Shown here in pieces: positions 1-8,261 of a DNA stretch of 64,000 bases. The notes beneath the pieces were generated by a model that saw only the letters and a program-made list of their open reading frames with translations, was not told the DNA's origin and did not search any database. The position numbers were made by a program, and so were the translations under genes. Every line of letters begins with the position of its first letter. Within the stretch, counting starts at the first letter, position 1. Where the stretch lies: contig NZ_SIHJ01000005.1 of the NCBI RefSeq assembly GCF_007859765.1, forward strand, positions 248,001-312,000, read 5' to 3'. This DNA comes from Posidoniimonas corsicana. Its GTDB lineage: Bacteria; Planctomycetota; Planctomycetia; Pirellulales; Lacipirellulaceae.

Positions 1-242
1 GATCGTGGTGGTAAACAACTGGGGGGAGCCACAGTGGAAATGTGTACTGCCGCATCCCAACATGGGGCGTATCGGCGCCGGGGACCAATCTGACTAAAGC
101 GCGACCACGGCGGAATGTCGTCAACCACATGCCTGCGCCGGCTAGATGCGCCAACCAACCGGCATGTGTGAGCTCGAGCGATTGTTCGCAAACCCCTTAC
201 AGCAAAGGCAAAACGCGAAGCGTGGGCCGAGTTGCGGATAAT
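1..242. other. Left edge, no gene recognised
   Basis: No convincing coding region is seen between the window edge and the stop codon of the membrane protein at 243. An 84-codon open frame from position 42 on the plus strand has no recognisable domain, runs into the neighbour on the other strand and looks accidental. Any gene crossing the left edge cannot be judged. Confidence 0.5.
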
Positions 243-926
243 TCAGTCTTCTGGCGCCTCATTGCCTTGGCGGTTATGCGCCACACGAAGCAATAACGCA
301 GGCAGGGCGACACAGAACGCAACGCCGATCGGCAGCACCTCGTGCTGAGCGGCCGCCGAGCCGACCACCGAGAACACCAGCGAGGTCACGCTGTTGCCTA
401 GAAACAGCCACAACAGCAACCGACCGACGGGCATCCGCCCCAGCCCCGCGGCCAGCACGACCGCCTCGGCGACGACCGGCGCCGGACGCGACGCGAGCAG
501 CAGCCAGGCGCCGTTGCGTTCGATCGCCCGCTCCCACCGGGCGAGCTCGTCCGGGTCGACCCACCTCAGCGCCAGCGAGCGGCCCCCCCAGCGGGCCAGC
601 AGGTAGCCCGCCAGGCCGCCAGCAGTCAGCCCCACGGCGCCGGCCAAGGCCGCCACGGGCCAGCCCAGCCGCGCCGCCAACAGCGCCAGCAATGGCCCCG
701 ACGGAACCGGGATCAGGATGTCTGCTGCCAGCAGACCGACGCCGGCGGCGAGCAACGCGCGGTCGCTTGGGCCACCGTCGGCGGCCCACAGCCAGCGCGT
801 GTAGCCTTCGCCAAGGAGCACCGCCGGCACAACCGGAACCGCCAGCAGCACCAGCACAATCAGCCACAGCCGGCCGCGGGAGGGGCGTGAGGTCGTCCGC
901 GGCGAGGGTCGTGGGTTGACTTGCAA
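243..926 (-). CDS. VTT/TVP38-type (DedA-like) integral membrane protein
   Basis: Inner-membrane protein of about 227 residues with a hydrophobic N-terminal segment followed by glycine- and alanine-rich membrane helices. The stretch SRPAPVVAEAVVLAAGLGRM, followed by another hydrophobic segment, resembles the core of VTT/SNARE-associated (TVP38/DedA) proteins, which act in membrane homeostasis or lipid translocation. The open frame extends to a TTG at 1010, but that would overlap the divergent gene. A TTG at 926, just before the basic N-terminus and first helix, is a better start; neither has a clear ribosome binding site. The family call rests on topology and this short motif. Confidence 0.6.
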   Translation of the reverse strand: MQVNPRPSPRTTSRPSRGRLWLIVLVLLAVPVVPAVLLGEGYTRWLWAADGGPSDRALLAAGVGLLAADILIPVPSGPLLALLAARLGWPVAALAGAVGLTAGGLAGYLLARWGGRSLALRWVDPDELARWERAIERNGAWLLLASRPAPVVAEAVVLAAGLGRMPVGRLLLWLFLGNSVTSLVFSVVGSAAAQHEVLPIGVAFCVALPALLLRVAHNRQGNEAPED

Positions 927-1009
927 GGGGGTGGGTCTAGGTTTAATCGCATGCTGCGCTTCCGGGCGCGGGAGGCTCCATTGTAACCGCCGACGGAACC
1001 CGACAAACA

Positions 1010-2086
1010 ATGTTTACCGCCCCACAGCTCCGCCCGCTCCGCCTGACACTCACCCTGCTGCTGGCCGCCGCAGCAGCGGCGCCTGCGGCCGCGCAACCAA
1101 CGCCCCGCACGACCGAGCTGCAGTCGCTCGTCGAGCGCGCCGCACGGCACCTGTCGCTCCGGCGTGAGAGCCTCCGCGGCAACTACACCGAACACCAGTC
1201 GCGCCGCGACGCGCTGCAGCAGACGCTCACCGCGTGGAACAACTCGGCCCGCACCGACCAGGACGCCGACGCCATGGAGGCCTGGCTCCGCGGGGTCATC
1301 AACGCTTCCATGCTGGGCGGCCGCGGCCCCATGCCGGCGCCGCCGGTCTTCCAGACGCCCGAGGAGGTTGCCAGGGCGCGCCAGCCGCGTCCCGAGGTCG
1401 TCCCCGCCGAACCGGCCAGCCCGATCGCGTTCGACCCGGCCCCGAGCAGCGTGGACGAGGTCCCCTTCGAGCCGGACCCGTTCGACCCCGTAGAAGCGCC
1501 CGTCGAGGCGACCGAACAACCGCAGGTGACCCGCCAGCCGCCGGTCCGTCGGCCCGCCGCCCCGGCCCCCGCCAAGGAAGCGCCGCCGGTCAGCGAATGG
1601 GCGAACCACCCCTCGGCGCCCGAGCTCGACTGGAGCGACCCGTTCGCCGACGACGCCCCCGCCCGCGGCTCGGCAGGGATCGCGAGCACGCGTTTCAAGC
1701 CGGTGTCACGGAGCAGGACCGTCAAGGTCGACCTGCTGGAGCTCTCCTCGCGGGTCGCGGGCTACAACTCGCGCCTGCGTGAACTCGAGGGGCTGCTCAT
1801 CGGATCGGACGAGCTGTCGGCGTTCCGCCTGGCCGCGATCGTCCGCGACCTGGACGAGCTGAACGACCAGCGGGGATTCCTGCAGCTCTACCTGGCGGGC
1901 CTGTCCCCCGAGGAGGCCGAGGTCGGCCCCCAGTTGAACTCTTCCGACCCGCTGGTGAAGCTGGTCGGCAAGGCGGTGAGCCGTCGGGGCGAGTCGATCA
2001 ACGCCCAGCTTGGCTCGCGGGCCGAGGCCGAGTCGGCCATCCTGTCGGCACTCTACCGGAAGCTGGATGAGATGGGCGACAACTAG
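1010..2086 (+). CDS. Secreted or periplasmic proline-rich hypothetical protein
   Basis: A 358-residue protein starting at ATG 1010. Residues 1-28 form a signal peptide with a long alanine/leucine core and a likely cut after AAAQ. A helical, charged region of about 90 residues follows, then roughly 120 residues rich in proline, alanine and acidic residues, then a C-terminal helical region (about 235-358) rich in Leu, Glu and Arg that could form coiled coils. No catalytic motif is visible. The proline-rich middle looks like a spacer for crossing or anchoring in the cell envelope. A strong terminator follows 41 bases after the stop, so it is probably the last gene of its transcript. Function unknown. 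Confidence 0.75.
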   Translation: MFTAPQLRPLRLTLTLLLAAAAAAPAAAQPTPRTTELQSLVERAARHLSLRRESLRGNYTEHQSRRDALQQTLTAWNNSARTDQDADAMEAWLRGVINASMLGGRGPMPAPPVFQTPEEVARARQPRPEVVPAEPASPIAFDPAPSSVDEVPFEPDPFDPVEAPVEATEQPQVTRQPPVRRPAAPAPAKEAPPVSEWANHPSAPELDWSDPFADDAPARGSAGIASTRFKPVSRSRTVKVDLLELSSRVAGYNSRLRELEGLLIGSDELSAFRLAAIVRDLDELNDQRGFLQLYLAGLSPEEAEVGPQLNSSDPLVKLVGKAVSRRGESINAQLGSRAEAESAILSALYRKLDEMGDN

Positions 2087-2127
2087 TCGTCCCGGCGGCT
2101 CTCGTGAGAGCCGAGCAGAAAGCAACG

Positions 2128-2162
2128 AGAAAGAGCCGCGTGCCATGCACGCGGCTCTTTCT
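2128..2162 (+). terminator. Rho-independent terminator
   Basis: A 16-bp perfect stem (2128-2143 with 2147-2162) around a 3-base CAT loop, containing GAGCCGCG / CGCGGCTC and followed by GTTTTG. It lies just downstream of the secreted-protein gene ending at 2086. The T-rich side is only on the plus-strand exit, so it is assigned to plus. Confidence 0.85.
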
Positions 2163-2226
2163 GTTTTGTTTGCGACAAGCTTGGTCGCGAAGGGCGGAGG
2201 CCGCTCTGGCGGAGCTCCGGACGACA

Positions 2227-2433
2227 TCACTTCTTGTCGTCGTCGTCGTCCTTCTTCTTCTTTTTCTTCTTCATCTGGAGCTTCCGCACCCGCACCTTGG
2301 GGATGCCAAAGGGCGAGTCGCCCTCGCTCCAGCGCTCGTTTTCCTTGAGCTGCTTGAGCCGCTCGACACGGGTCAGCACACTGCGGGCGCCCGTGGAGCC
2401 ACGCTTTACTTTGAGTGATTTGTCGATCGTCAT
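2227..2433 (-). CDS. Planctomycete/chlamydia-type small basic protein (TIGR04137-like)
   Basis: A 68-residue, strongly basic protein beginning MTIDKSLKVKRG, with VLTRVERLKQL and the block GDSPFGIPKVRVRK before a homopolymeric tail of seven Lys, five Asp and two Lys. The start motif, the FG(I/L)PKVR block and the poly-Lys end match the small basic protein family of Planctomycetes, Verrucomicrobia and Chlamydiae (TIGR04137). Its molecular role is not firmly known; the charge suggests RNA or ribosome binding, which is inference. ATG 2433 was chosen over an upstream TTG because the conserved sequence begins there. No good Shine-Dalgarno sequence is visible. It is transcribed alone. Confidence 0.85.
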   Translation of the reverse strand: MTIDKSLKVKRGSTGARSVLTRVERLKQLKENERWSEGDSPFGIPKVRVRKLQMKKKKKKKDDDDDKK

Positions 2434-2581
2434 GGGAGGTCTCCCGCTGGTCGCGGAACGCTGGGCCCGGCTGGACCCTGGTTTGATTTGTGAGCCCCGC
2501 AGTATATCGGCCGTGGCGGGGGGTGGCAAGACGCCTAAACCGGGCTAAAACCCGAGGTTTTCCGGAGTTCGACGGCTTCGC

Positions 2582-4213
2582 CTACCAGTTCGCCACCTGG
2601 TAGTCCTTCAGGAACTTGCCCCACACGTGGTTGCCGGTAATCTGGCCGTCGATGTACGGGTCGCAGATCCGGGCGGCGGCGTCCACCAGGTCGAGCGGAG
2701 GGTGGAAGCCCAGCTCCTCCTGCTTGCGCTTGGCGATCTCGGCCGGGTCCTCGTCGGTGATCCAGCCGGTGTCGACGCTGTTCATGTGGATGCCGTCCCG
2801 CGCGTAGTCCTGGGCGGAGGTCCGCGTCAGCATGTTGAGGGCCGCCTTGGCCATGTTGGTGTGCGGGTGCTTGTCGGTCTTGTACGCGCGGTAGAACACG
2901 CCCTCCATCGCCGACACGTTGACGATGTGCTTGTCGGGCGTGGCGACGCGGGTCATCAGCGGCTTGAGCCGGGCGTTGAGGATGAACGGCGCGATGGCGT
3001 TCACGAGCTGCACCTCGAGCAGCTCGACGGTTGGCACGTCGGCCAGGCGGAGCCGCCAGCTGTTGACGCTCCGCAGGTCCACCTGCTGCTGGTCGACGTC
3101 GTACTGCCCTGCGGGGAACAGGTGCTCGCCGCGGTCCTCGTCGCCGGCTACCAGTGGGATCTGCGACAGCTCGGCCGCTTTGACGATGCCGGCGATGCTG
3201 TCCCGGGCGAGCCCATCGCCGAGCGCGGCGAGCGCGGCGCCGGCCAGCTCCGGCTCGTTCTCCCGCGTGCCCTGCTTGCGGAGCTCCTCGTACGACGCGA
3301 GCATCGGCCGCGCCTCGGCCGGGAGCGACTCGCCCAGCCGGCGCTCGCCCTCCATCAGGTGCGCGTAGAACCCCGGCGGGCGGCGGACCGTCTGGCAGGC
3401 GTTGTTTAGGAGAAAGTCCAGCCGCGGCAGCGTGCCGGCCAGGTGGTCGGCCAGGGCCTCGACGCTGGGCGTGTGCCGCAGGTCGACGCCGTGCAGCTCG
3501 AGCCGGCTGCGCCAGGACTCGCTGTCTTCCTCTTCAAGGAACCGCCGAGCGGCGTCCCGCGGGAAGCGGGTCAGCACCACCGTGTGCGCGCCGGCCCGCA
3601 GGAGCTTGAGCGCCGCCTGGTATCCGATCTTGACCCGCGCGCCGGTCACCACCGCCACGCGGCCCGACAGGTCGCACGTCTGGTTGCGTTTGGTCCAGTT
3701 CAGCCCGGCGCAGGCCGGGCAGAGGGCGTCGTAGAAGTGGTGCAGGCGGTCGTACTCGGCCTTGCAGGTGTAGCAGGTCCGCGGCAGGTCGAGCTTGGGC
3801 CAGTCGGCGGTCGGGTCGGCCGCGTCCTGCCCCGCGGACGCCGAGCCGTCGTGCGTCAGGGCCGGCGGCGGCACGTCGAACGGCGCGGGCGGCTCGGGCT
3901 TCTTGAGCTGCCGGGTGCTGTACTGCGAGCGGATGCCGGTCGTGGCAAGCCGCTCGGCGTCGGCCTTGCGCTGCTCGTCGAGCGCCGCCTGCTTCTTTCG
4001 GTGGAACTCCTTGCGGAGCTTGCGGCGCGAGCCGCGGTCGGGCAACGCCACCTGGTTGACCACCCGCAGCAGACGCTGCCGCTGTTCCTCGGGGAGCTGC
4101 GCGAGCAGCCCGCGGTCGGCGGCGACCTGTTCGAGGACGTCGGCGGCGTGCTGGAGCGCTTCGGCGGAAGGCGAGTCGGGTTCGGGGGAATCAGACAAGT
4201 TGTCGCTTCGCAA
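2582..4213 (-). CDS. Long SDR-fold protein with N-terminal zinc ribbon
   Basis: About 543 residues. The first 140 are charged and helical. Cysteine pairs CYTC (147-150) and CPAC (165-168) form a probable zinc ribbon. From about 185 a Rossmann domain shows TGARVKIG, NNAC near 270 and NVSAMEG with Ser434, so this is a short-chain dehydrogenase/reductase. The usual YxxxK motif reads TNMAK: Lys456 is kept but the catalytic Tyr position is Thr452. Chemistry may therefore be altered, or the protein may bind a nucleotide without classical activity. TTG 4213 or TTG 4198 is the likely start; the open frame reaches TTG 4291, but that lies next to the terminator of the upstream gene. Substrate unknown. 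Confidence 0.75.
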   Translation of the reverse strand: MRSDNLSDSPEPDSPSAEALQHAADVLEQVAADRGLLAQLPEEQRQRLLRVVNQVALPDRGSRRKLRKEFHRKKQAALDEQRKADAERLATTGIRSQYSTRQLKKPEPPAPFDVPPPALTHDGSASAGQDAADPTADWPKLDLPRTCYTCKAEYDRLHHFYDALCPACAGLNWTKRNQTCDLSGRVAVVTGARVKIGYQAALKLLRAGAHTVVLTRFPRDAARRFLEEEDSESWRSRLELHGVDLRHTPSVEALADHLAGTLPRLDFLLNNACQTVRRPPGFYAHLMEGERRLGESLPAEARPMLASYEELRKQGTRENEPELAGAALAALGDGLARDSIAGIVKAAELSQIPLVAGDEDRGEHLFPAGQYDVDQQQVDLRSVNSWRLRLADVPTVELLEVQLVNAIAPFILNARLKPLMTRVATPDKHIVNVSAMEGVFYRAYKTDKHPHTNMAKAALNMLTRTSAQDYARDGIHMNSVDTGWITDEDPAEIAKRKQEELGFHPPLDLVDAAARICDPYIDGQITGNHVWGKFLKDYQVANW

Positions 4214-4293
4214 GACTGAGATCGAGAGCGGGCGGTTCCAACAGCTTAGCCGCCCAGGCGTCCCACGGCAGTCGGGGGGCGCCGACGCCAATG

Positions 4294-4320
4294 AAAAACC
4301 CCCGGCTCCCGCCGGGGGTT
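4294..4320 (-). terminator. Terminator of the acetolactate synthase gene
   Basis: On the minus strand a 10-bp perfect stem (4311-4320 with 4297-4306) with a 4-base loop is followed by a run of T. It sits 33 bases past the ilvB stop and before the SDR gene, so the two are separate transcription units. Confidence 0.85.
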
Positions 4321-4352
4321 GATGGTTGCGCTCTGCAGGTGGCGGCGCCGAC

Positions 4353-6152
4353 CTACTCCGTGATGATATCCCGCACGGTGTGGCCGCTGGGGATCATCGG
4401 CAGCACGTGCTCCTGGTACGGCACGTTGACGTCCAGGATGTAGGGGCCGTCGTAGGCGATCATCTCCTCGATGGCGGCGGGCAGGTCTTCCTTCCGCTCG
4501 ACGTACGCGCCGCCGCAGCCATAGCCGTGGGCGATCTGCACGAAGTCCGCGTACCGCTTGTCGCGCCCCGCGCGGCCGATGCCGTCGCCCTTGCCGGCCC
4601 ACTCGGGGTGGTCGACCGGGCCGAGGTAGGTGTGGGCCCGGTTGCCCTGCATGAACCGGTCCTCCCACTGTACCACCATGCCGAGGTGCTGGTTGTTGAG
4701 GAGCAGCACCTTCACCGGCAGCTTCTCGCAGACCAGCGTTGACAGCTCCTGGATGTTCATCTGGAACGAGCCGTCGCCGTCGATGTCGATGACCAGCCGG
4801 TCGGGGAACTGGCTCTGCGCGCCCATGGCGGCGGGCAGGCCGAAGCCCATCGTGCCCAGGCCGCTGGAGCTGAGCCACGTGCGGGGCTTCTCGAACTTGT
4901 AGAACTGCGCGGCCCACATCTGGTGCTGACCGACGCCGACCGAGATGATCGGGTCCTTGTCGCGGGTCATTTCCCAGAGGGTCTTGATGGCGTGCTGCTG
5001 CGTGATGCCGGGGTACGACTCGTCGTAGCTGAACGGGTATTTCTCCTTCCACGCCTGGCACTTGGCAACCCAGGGGCTGATGTCCTCGGGCGCCTCGACG
5101 ATCTTGTTCAGCTCGGCGAGGGCGTGCTTGACGTCGCTCTGGATGGGGATGTGGGCGGGCTTGTTCTTGTTGAGCTCCGCGGCGTCGATGTCGATGTGGA
5201 CGATCTTGCCGTGCTTGCAGAACTCCTCCAGCTTGCCGGTCACGCGGTCGTCGAACCGCACGCCGAGGGCGATCAGCAGGTCGGCCTCGTCGACGGCGTA
5301 GTTGGCGTACACGCTGCCGTGCATGCCGAGCATGTCGAGCGACAGCGCGTCCGTGCCCGGGTAGACGCCCAGGCCCATCACGGTGGTGGTGATCGGGATG
5401 CCGGTCTTGTGGACCAGCGTGCGGACCTCGTCGCTGGCGTTGGCGATCACAATGCCGCCGCCGGCGTAGATCACCGGCTTCTTGGCCCGCTTGATCGCCG
5501 CGGCGGCCTGCTTGATCTGCTCGCTGCGCGCGACCGGCACCGGGTACTCGCCCTCTTCATTGAGGTAGCCCGGCAGGTCGAGCGGCGCGTCGTAGTCCGG
5601 CACGCAGTGCGCCAGCTGAACGTCCTTGGGCATGTCGACCAGCACGGGGCCGGGGCGGCCGGTGCTGGCGATCACAAACGCCTCGCGCATCACGCGGGCG
5701 ACGTCCTCCACGTCGGTCACCAGGTAGTGGTGCTTGGTGATGCCGCGGCAGACCTCGACGATGGGCGTCTCTTGGAACGCGTCCGAGCCGATCACCGCGG
5801 TCGGCACCTGGCCGGTGATCGCCACCAGCGGGATGCTGTCGAGCTTGGCGTCGGCGATTGCCGTAACCAGGTTCGTGGCGCCCGGGCCGGACGTGGCCAT
5901 GCAGACGCCCACCTTGCCGGTGGCGCGGGCGATGCCCTGCGCGGCGAAGCCGCCCCCCTGCTCGTGCCGCGGCAGGATGGTCCGCAGCTTGTCGCCCTGC
6001 CGGGTGAGCGCCTGGTGCAGCGGCATGCTGCAGCCGCCCGGGTACGCGAAGATGGTGTCTACGCCATGGTTGACCAGCGACTGTACCAGGATGTCGGCCC
6101 CGGAGGTGAGTTCGGCAGCGGTCGAGGATTCTGGCTTGGTAACGGTCGCCAT
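4353..6152 (-). CDS. ilvB: Acetolactate synthase, large catalytic subunit
   Basis: ThDP- and FAD-dependent enzyme condensing pyruvate to acetolactate, or pyruvate with 2-oxobutyrate to acetohydroxybutyrate, the first common step of branched-chain amino acid synthesis. The 599-residue length is normal. The N-terminal pyrimidine-binding domain carries the catalytic glutamate in RHEQGGG (Glu64) and TSGPGATN; the central FAD-type domain follows; the C-terminal domain has the thiamine diphosphate/Mg motif GDGSFQMN and [16 protein letters not shown] 6152 gives a complete N-terminus. The regulatory subunit ilvN and ilvC are not adjacent, so the holoenzyme partner must lie elsewhere. Confidence 0.95.
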   Translation of the reverse strand: MATVTKPESSTAAELTSGADILVQSLVNHGVDTIFAYPGGCSMPLHQALTRQGDKLRTILPRHEQGGGFAAQGIARATGKVGVCMATSGPGATNLVTAIADAKLDSIPLVAITGQVPTAVIGSDAFQETPIVEVCRGITKHHYLVTDVEDVARVMREAFVIASTGRPGPVLVDMPKDVQLAHCVPDYDAPLDLPGYLNEEGEYPVPVARSEQIKQAAAAIKRAKKPVIYAGGGIVIANASDEVRTLVHKTGIPITTTVMGLGVYPGTDALSLDMLGMHGSVYANYAVDEADLLIALGVRFDDRVTGKLEEFCKHGKIVHIDIDAAELNKNKPAHIPIQSDVKHALAELNKIVEAPEDISPWVAKCQAWKEKYPFSYDESYPGITQQHAIKTLWEMTRDKDPIISVGVGQHQMWAAQFYKFEKPRTWLSSSGLGTMGFGLPAAMGAQSQFPDRLVIDIDGDGSFQMNIQELSTLVCEKLPVKVLLLNNQHLGMVVQWEDRFMQGNRAHTYLGPVDHPEWAGKGDGIGRAGRDKRYADFVQIAHGYGCGGAYVERKEDLPAAIEEMIAYDGPYILDVNVPYQEHVLPMIPSGHTVRDIITE

Positions 6153-6367
6153 AGCGGGAACGGGGATTCGGGGGTGAGGGGATCGGGTCGGGCAGTACGG
6201 CCGTTAGGACCCGAAAAAAGCCAAGCGGTTCATCATAGGCCGCCGGGGGCGGCCCTTTCAAGCAGTTTGGGGTCTCCGAACGACCAATGACCGGGCCGAA
6301 ATGACCCACGACGGCGCCGCGGCCTGCCGCAACTCGCCGGGCGCCGCAACGCGGGCGGGCCGCGTCG

Positions 6368-6592
6368 CTAGTCCTTCACCCGCTTGGGCAGCGTGAAGGT
6401 GTAGAGCACAATCACCGCCCCGCCGGCCATCAGGCTCCAGGGGGCCCAATCGGGGGGCTGCACGACCTTCTCGGGGCGGACCACCTGCCCGCCGTGCATC
6501 CGCGGCTTGATGGTGGCCTGCTCGATCGCCAGGCACTCGGCGCCCAGCAGCAGCGAGAACACGCCCATCGCGAGGAAGAAACTTCTCCACAT
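6368..6592 (-). CDS. Small two-helix membrane protein, planctomycete type
   Basis: A 74-residue protein beginning MWRSFFLAMGVF. Two hydrophobic segments (about residues 4-22 and 49-68) flank a polar loop with HGGQVVRPEKVVQPPDWAPW, and the end is basic (PKRVKD). ATG 6592 is fixed by a good AGGAG ribosome binding site 8 bases upstream, so the open frame reaching 6802 should not be used. Similar short proteins starting MWRSFFLA are common in Pirellulales as far as I recall, but no function is known. It precedes ilvB on the same strand with about 215 bases between. Confidence 0.75.
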   Translation of the reverse strand: MWRSFFLAMGVFSLLLGAECLAIEQATIKPRMHGGQVVRPEKVVQPPDWAPWSLMAGGAVIVLYTFTLPKRVKD

Positions 6593-6812
6593 GGCAGCAC
6601 TCCTGGGGCGGTTGTCGGGGGTGGGTAAACAGCCTGGGGTCGGTCTTGAGCCGGGGCGCGGAACCGGCGCGCTATCGGAGAAGATCGACCGACCCGGGGT
6701 GCTAGCTGAACGGTCACCGCCCGGCTTCACGTTGGCGCGGCGGTGCCGGTCGCAACGGCGGCCCGCCAACGCGCAGCTGAGATGGGCAAACAGCCACCCC
6801 AACGGCGCCTGT

Positions 6813-8051
6813 TCAGAACTGCCGCTTGATCTCCGCCAGCGTGACGCCCAGCAGGTTCTTCGCGATGCCGTCCAGTTCGGCTTCGCCGCCGCTAAAGTGG
6901 AGGGTCTTCTGGACGTGGCGCAGTGTCTCCCCGGGTTGGAGTGCGGCGGCGGGCGACGAGGTTTCTAGCTCGTAGAACGGCCCCAGCGGCGGCGCGCCCG
7001 GCTCGGGGGAGCCATCGTTGTAGGAGTTGATTACGTCGCCCGAGTACGGGTCCTGCTGGTGCTCCCACATCGAGTTGACATAGCCGTGCGGCGCAGGCTG
7101 CTGGGTGCAGATAACGATCGTGAGGGTCTGGCTGTCGGCGTCGTAGCTGCCGGCCACTCCCTTGGCCCGCTTCGGTCCGACACCGATCTTGCCTCGGCGG
7201 GTCCCGTCGCCCCTGAAGAACAGCGTGTCGTCACTCACCTTGAGGTAGTCGGCGGGGACCTCACCGAAGTAGGCGGCGTTGACCTTCGGTCCGAGCTCGG
7301 CCTCGGCGCCCGGCTCGATCGGGACGACGACTACCGTGCGCGGCGTTGGGTTGAACATGCCGAGGATCCAGATGGACGGCAGCCCGGTCTCCGGCGACCA
7401 CGCTTGGTCGCCCTGGTTTGTCAGGCGGTTGTCGGTCTGGTAGCCGACCATGCGGACGCCGTCGGCCAGCGGCCCACCGACGAGCTGGGCGGCGCCGGCG
7501 CGATCGATCAGCCGCACCGTCCGCTCGATGCCCATCTTGAAGACCTGGCCGCTATAATTGGTCAGCTCGCAATCACGGCGGAAGGCTACGCTGTCGCTCC
7601 GCGAGTCGACCAGCTCGAACGGCTCGGTGTCGATGACCGCCGGCACACGCCAGTCGGCGAAGTCGAACTCGGTTCCCGGTTTAAAATAGAAGGCAAACTG
7701 GCCACCCTCGGGGCCTAGCCAGAACCGCTCCTCACCGCCGAACACGTGGATGTGATCCTGCAGCTGCCCCTGCGCCTGCTCGCCGCTGAGCACCCCCTTC
7801 TCAATGACAGGCCGGTTAATCCAGCCAAAGCTCGGGCCGGCTTGGCGGTCGAACGTGCTGGTCATCACCCGTCCTTGGTACGCGGGCGCCACAGCCACCG
7901 CCGCGTCGCCGTCGCGCAGCAGCACGATCGGCGTGTGCCGCTCCATGAAAGCCACGTCGTCAGCAAAACCTCCGCCCATCGATCCACGTCCCAGCAGGAG
8001 AAAAGAACCAACACCAAGCAATCCCAGCACCGCCACGCTTGTTTGTCTCAT
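6813..8051 (-). CDS. DUF6786-like protein with N-terminal hydrophobic anchor
   Basis: About 412 residues beginning MRQTSVAVLGLLGVG, a signal peptide or signal anchor. The rest is beta-rich with many aromatics. The C-terminal part contains VINSYNDG, PPLGPFYELETSSPAA and PGETLRHVQKTLHF, which resemble DUF6786 proteins common in Planctomycetes and Bacteroidetes beside glycoside hydrolases. A carbohydrate-related role is inferred from the neighbours (DUF5060 glycosidase and rhamnosidase downstream). ATG 8051 was chosen because the hydrophobic leader starts there; the frame continues to 8120 without features. Confidence 0.65.
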   Translation of the reverse strand: MRQTSVAVLGLLGVGSFLLLGRGSMGGGFADDVAFMERHTPIVLLRDGDAAVAVAPAYQGRVMTSTFDRQAGPSFGWINRPVIEKGVLSGEQAQGQLQDHIHVFGGEERFWLGPEGGQFAFYFKPGTEFDFADWRVPAVIDTEPFELVDSRSDSVAFRRDCELTNYSGQVFKMGIERTVRLIDRAGAAQLVGGPLADGVRMVGYQTDNRLTNQGDQAWSPETGLPSIWILGMFNPTPRTVVVVPIEPGAEAELGPKVNAAYFGEVPADYLKVSDDTLFFRGDGTRRGKIGVGPKRAKGVAGSYDADSQTLTIVICTQQPAPHGYVNSMWEHQQDPYSGDVINSYNDGSPEPGAPPLGPFYELETSSPAAALQPGETLRHVQKTLHFSGGEAELDGIAKNLLGVTLAEIKRQF

Positions 8052-8261
8052 GCCGCCTAGCCCTTGGCTGTCGTGAATCAGGGCGCCGGTGAGGCGCCGC
8101 AAGAACGCCGCGTTCAACAAGTCGCTATTCTAACCGGAATCGCGGCCCAGGGGCGCGGCGGACAGGATCACCGCCGATTGCACTTAACACAAGCTAGTTG
8201 AAGGTCGGTGCCGGGCCTGACTACAGGCGTGACCGCTGAGCGTTGCCGAGAGTGTCCCTAC

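Noticed and set aside
42-296. 84-codon open frame at the left edge
   Set aside because: No homology by eye, no ribosome binding site, and it overlaps the end of the membrane protein gene.
6238-6254. GGCCGCC-GGG-GGCGGCC hairpin upstream of ilvB
   Set aside because: Stem of 7 bp but no T-run on either strand, so it was not listed as a terminator.
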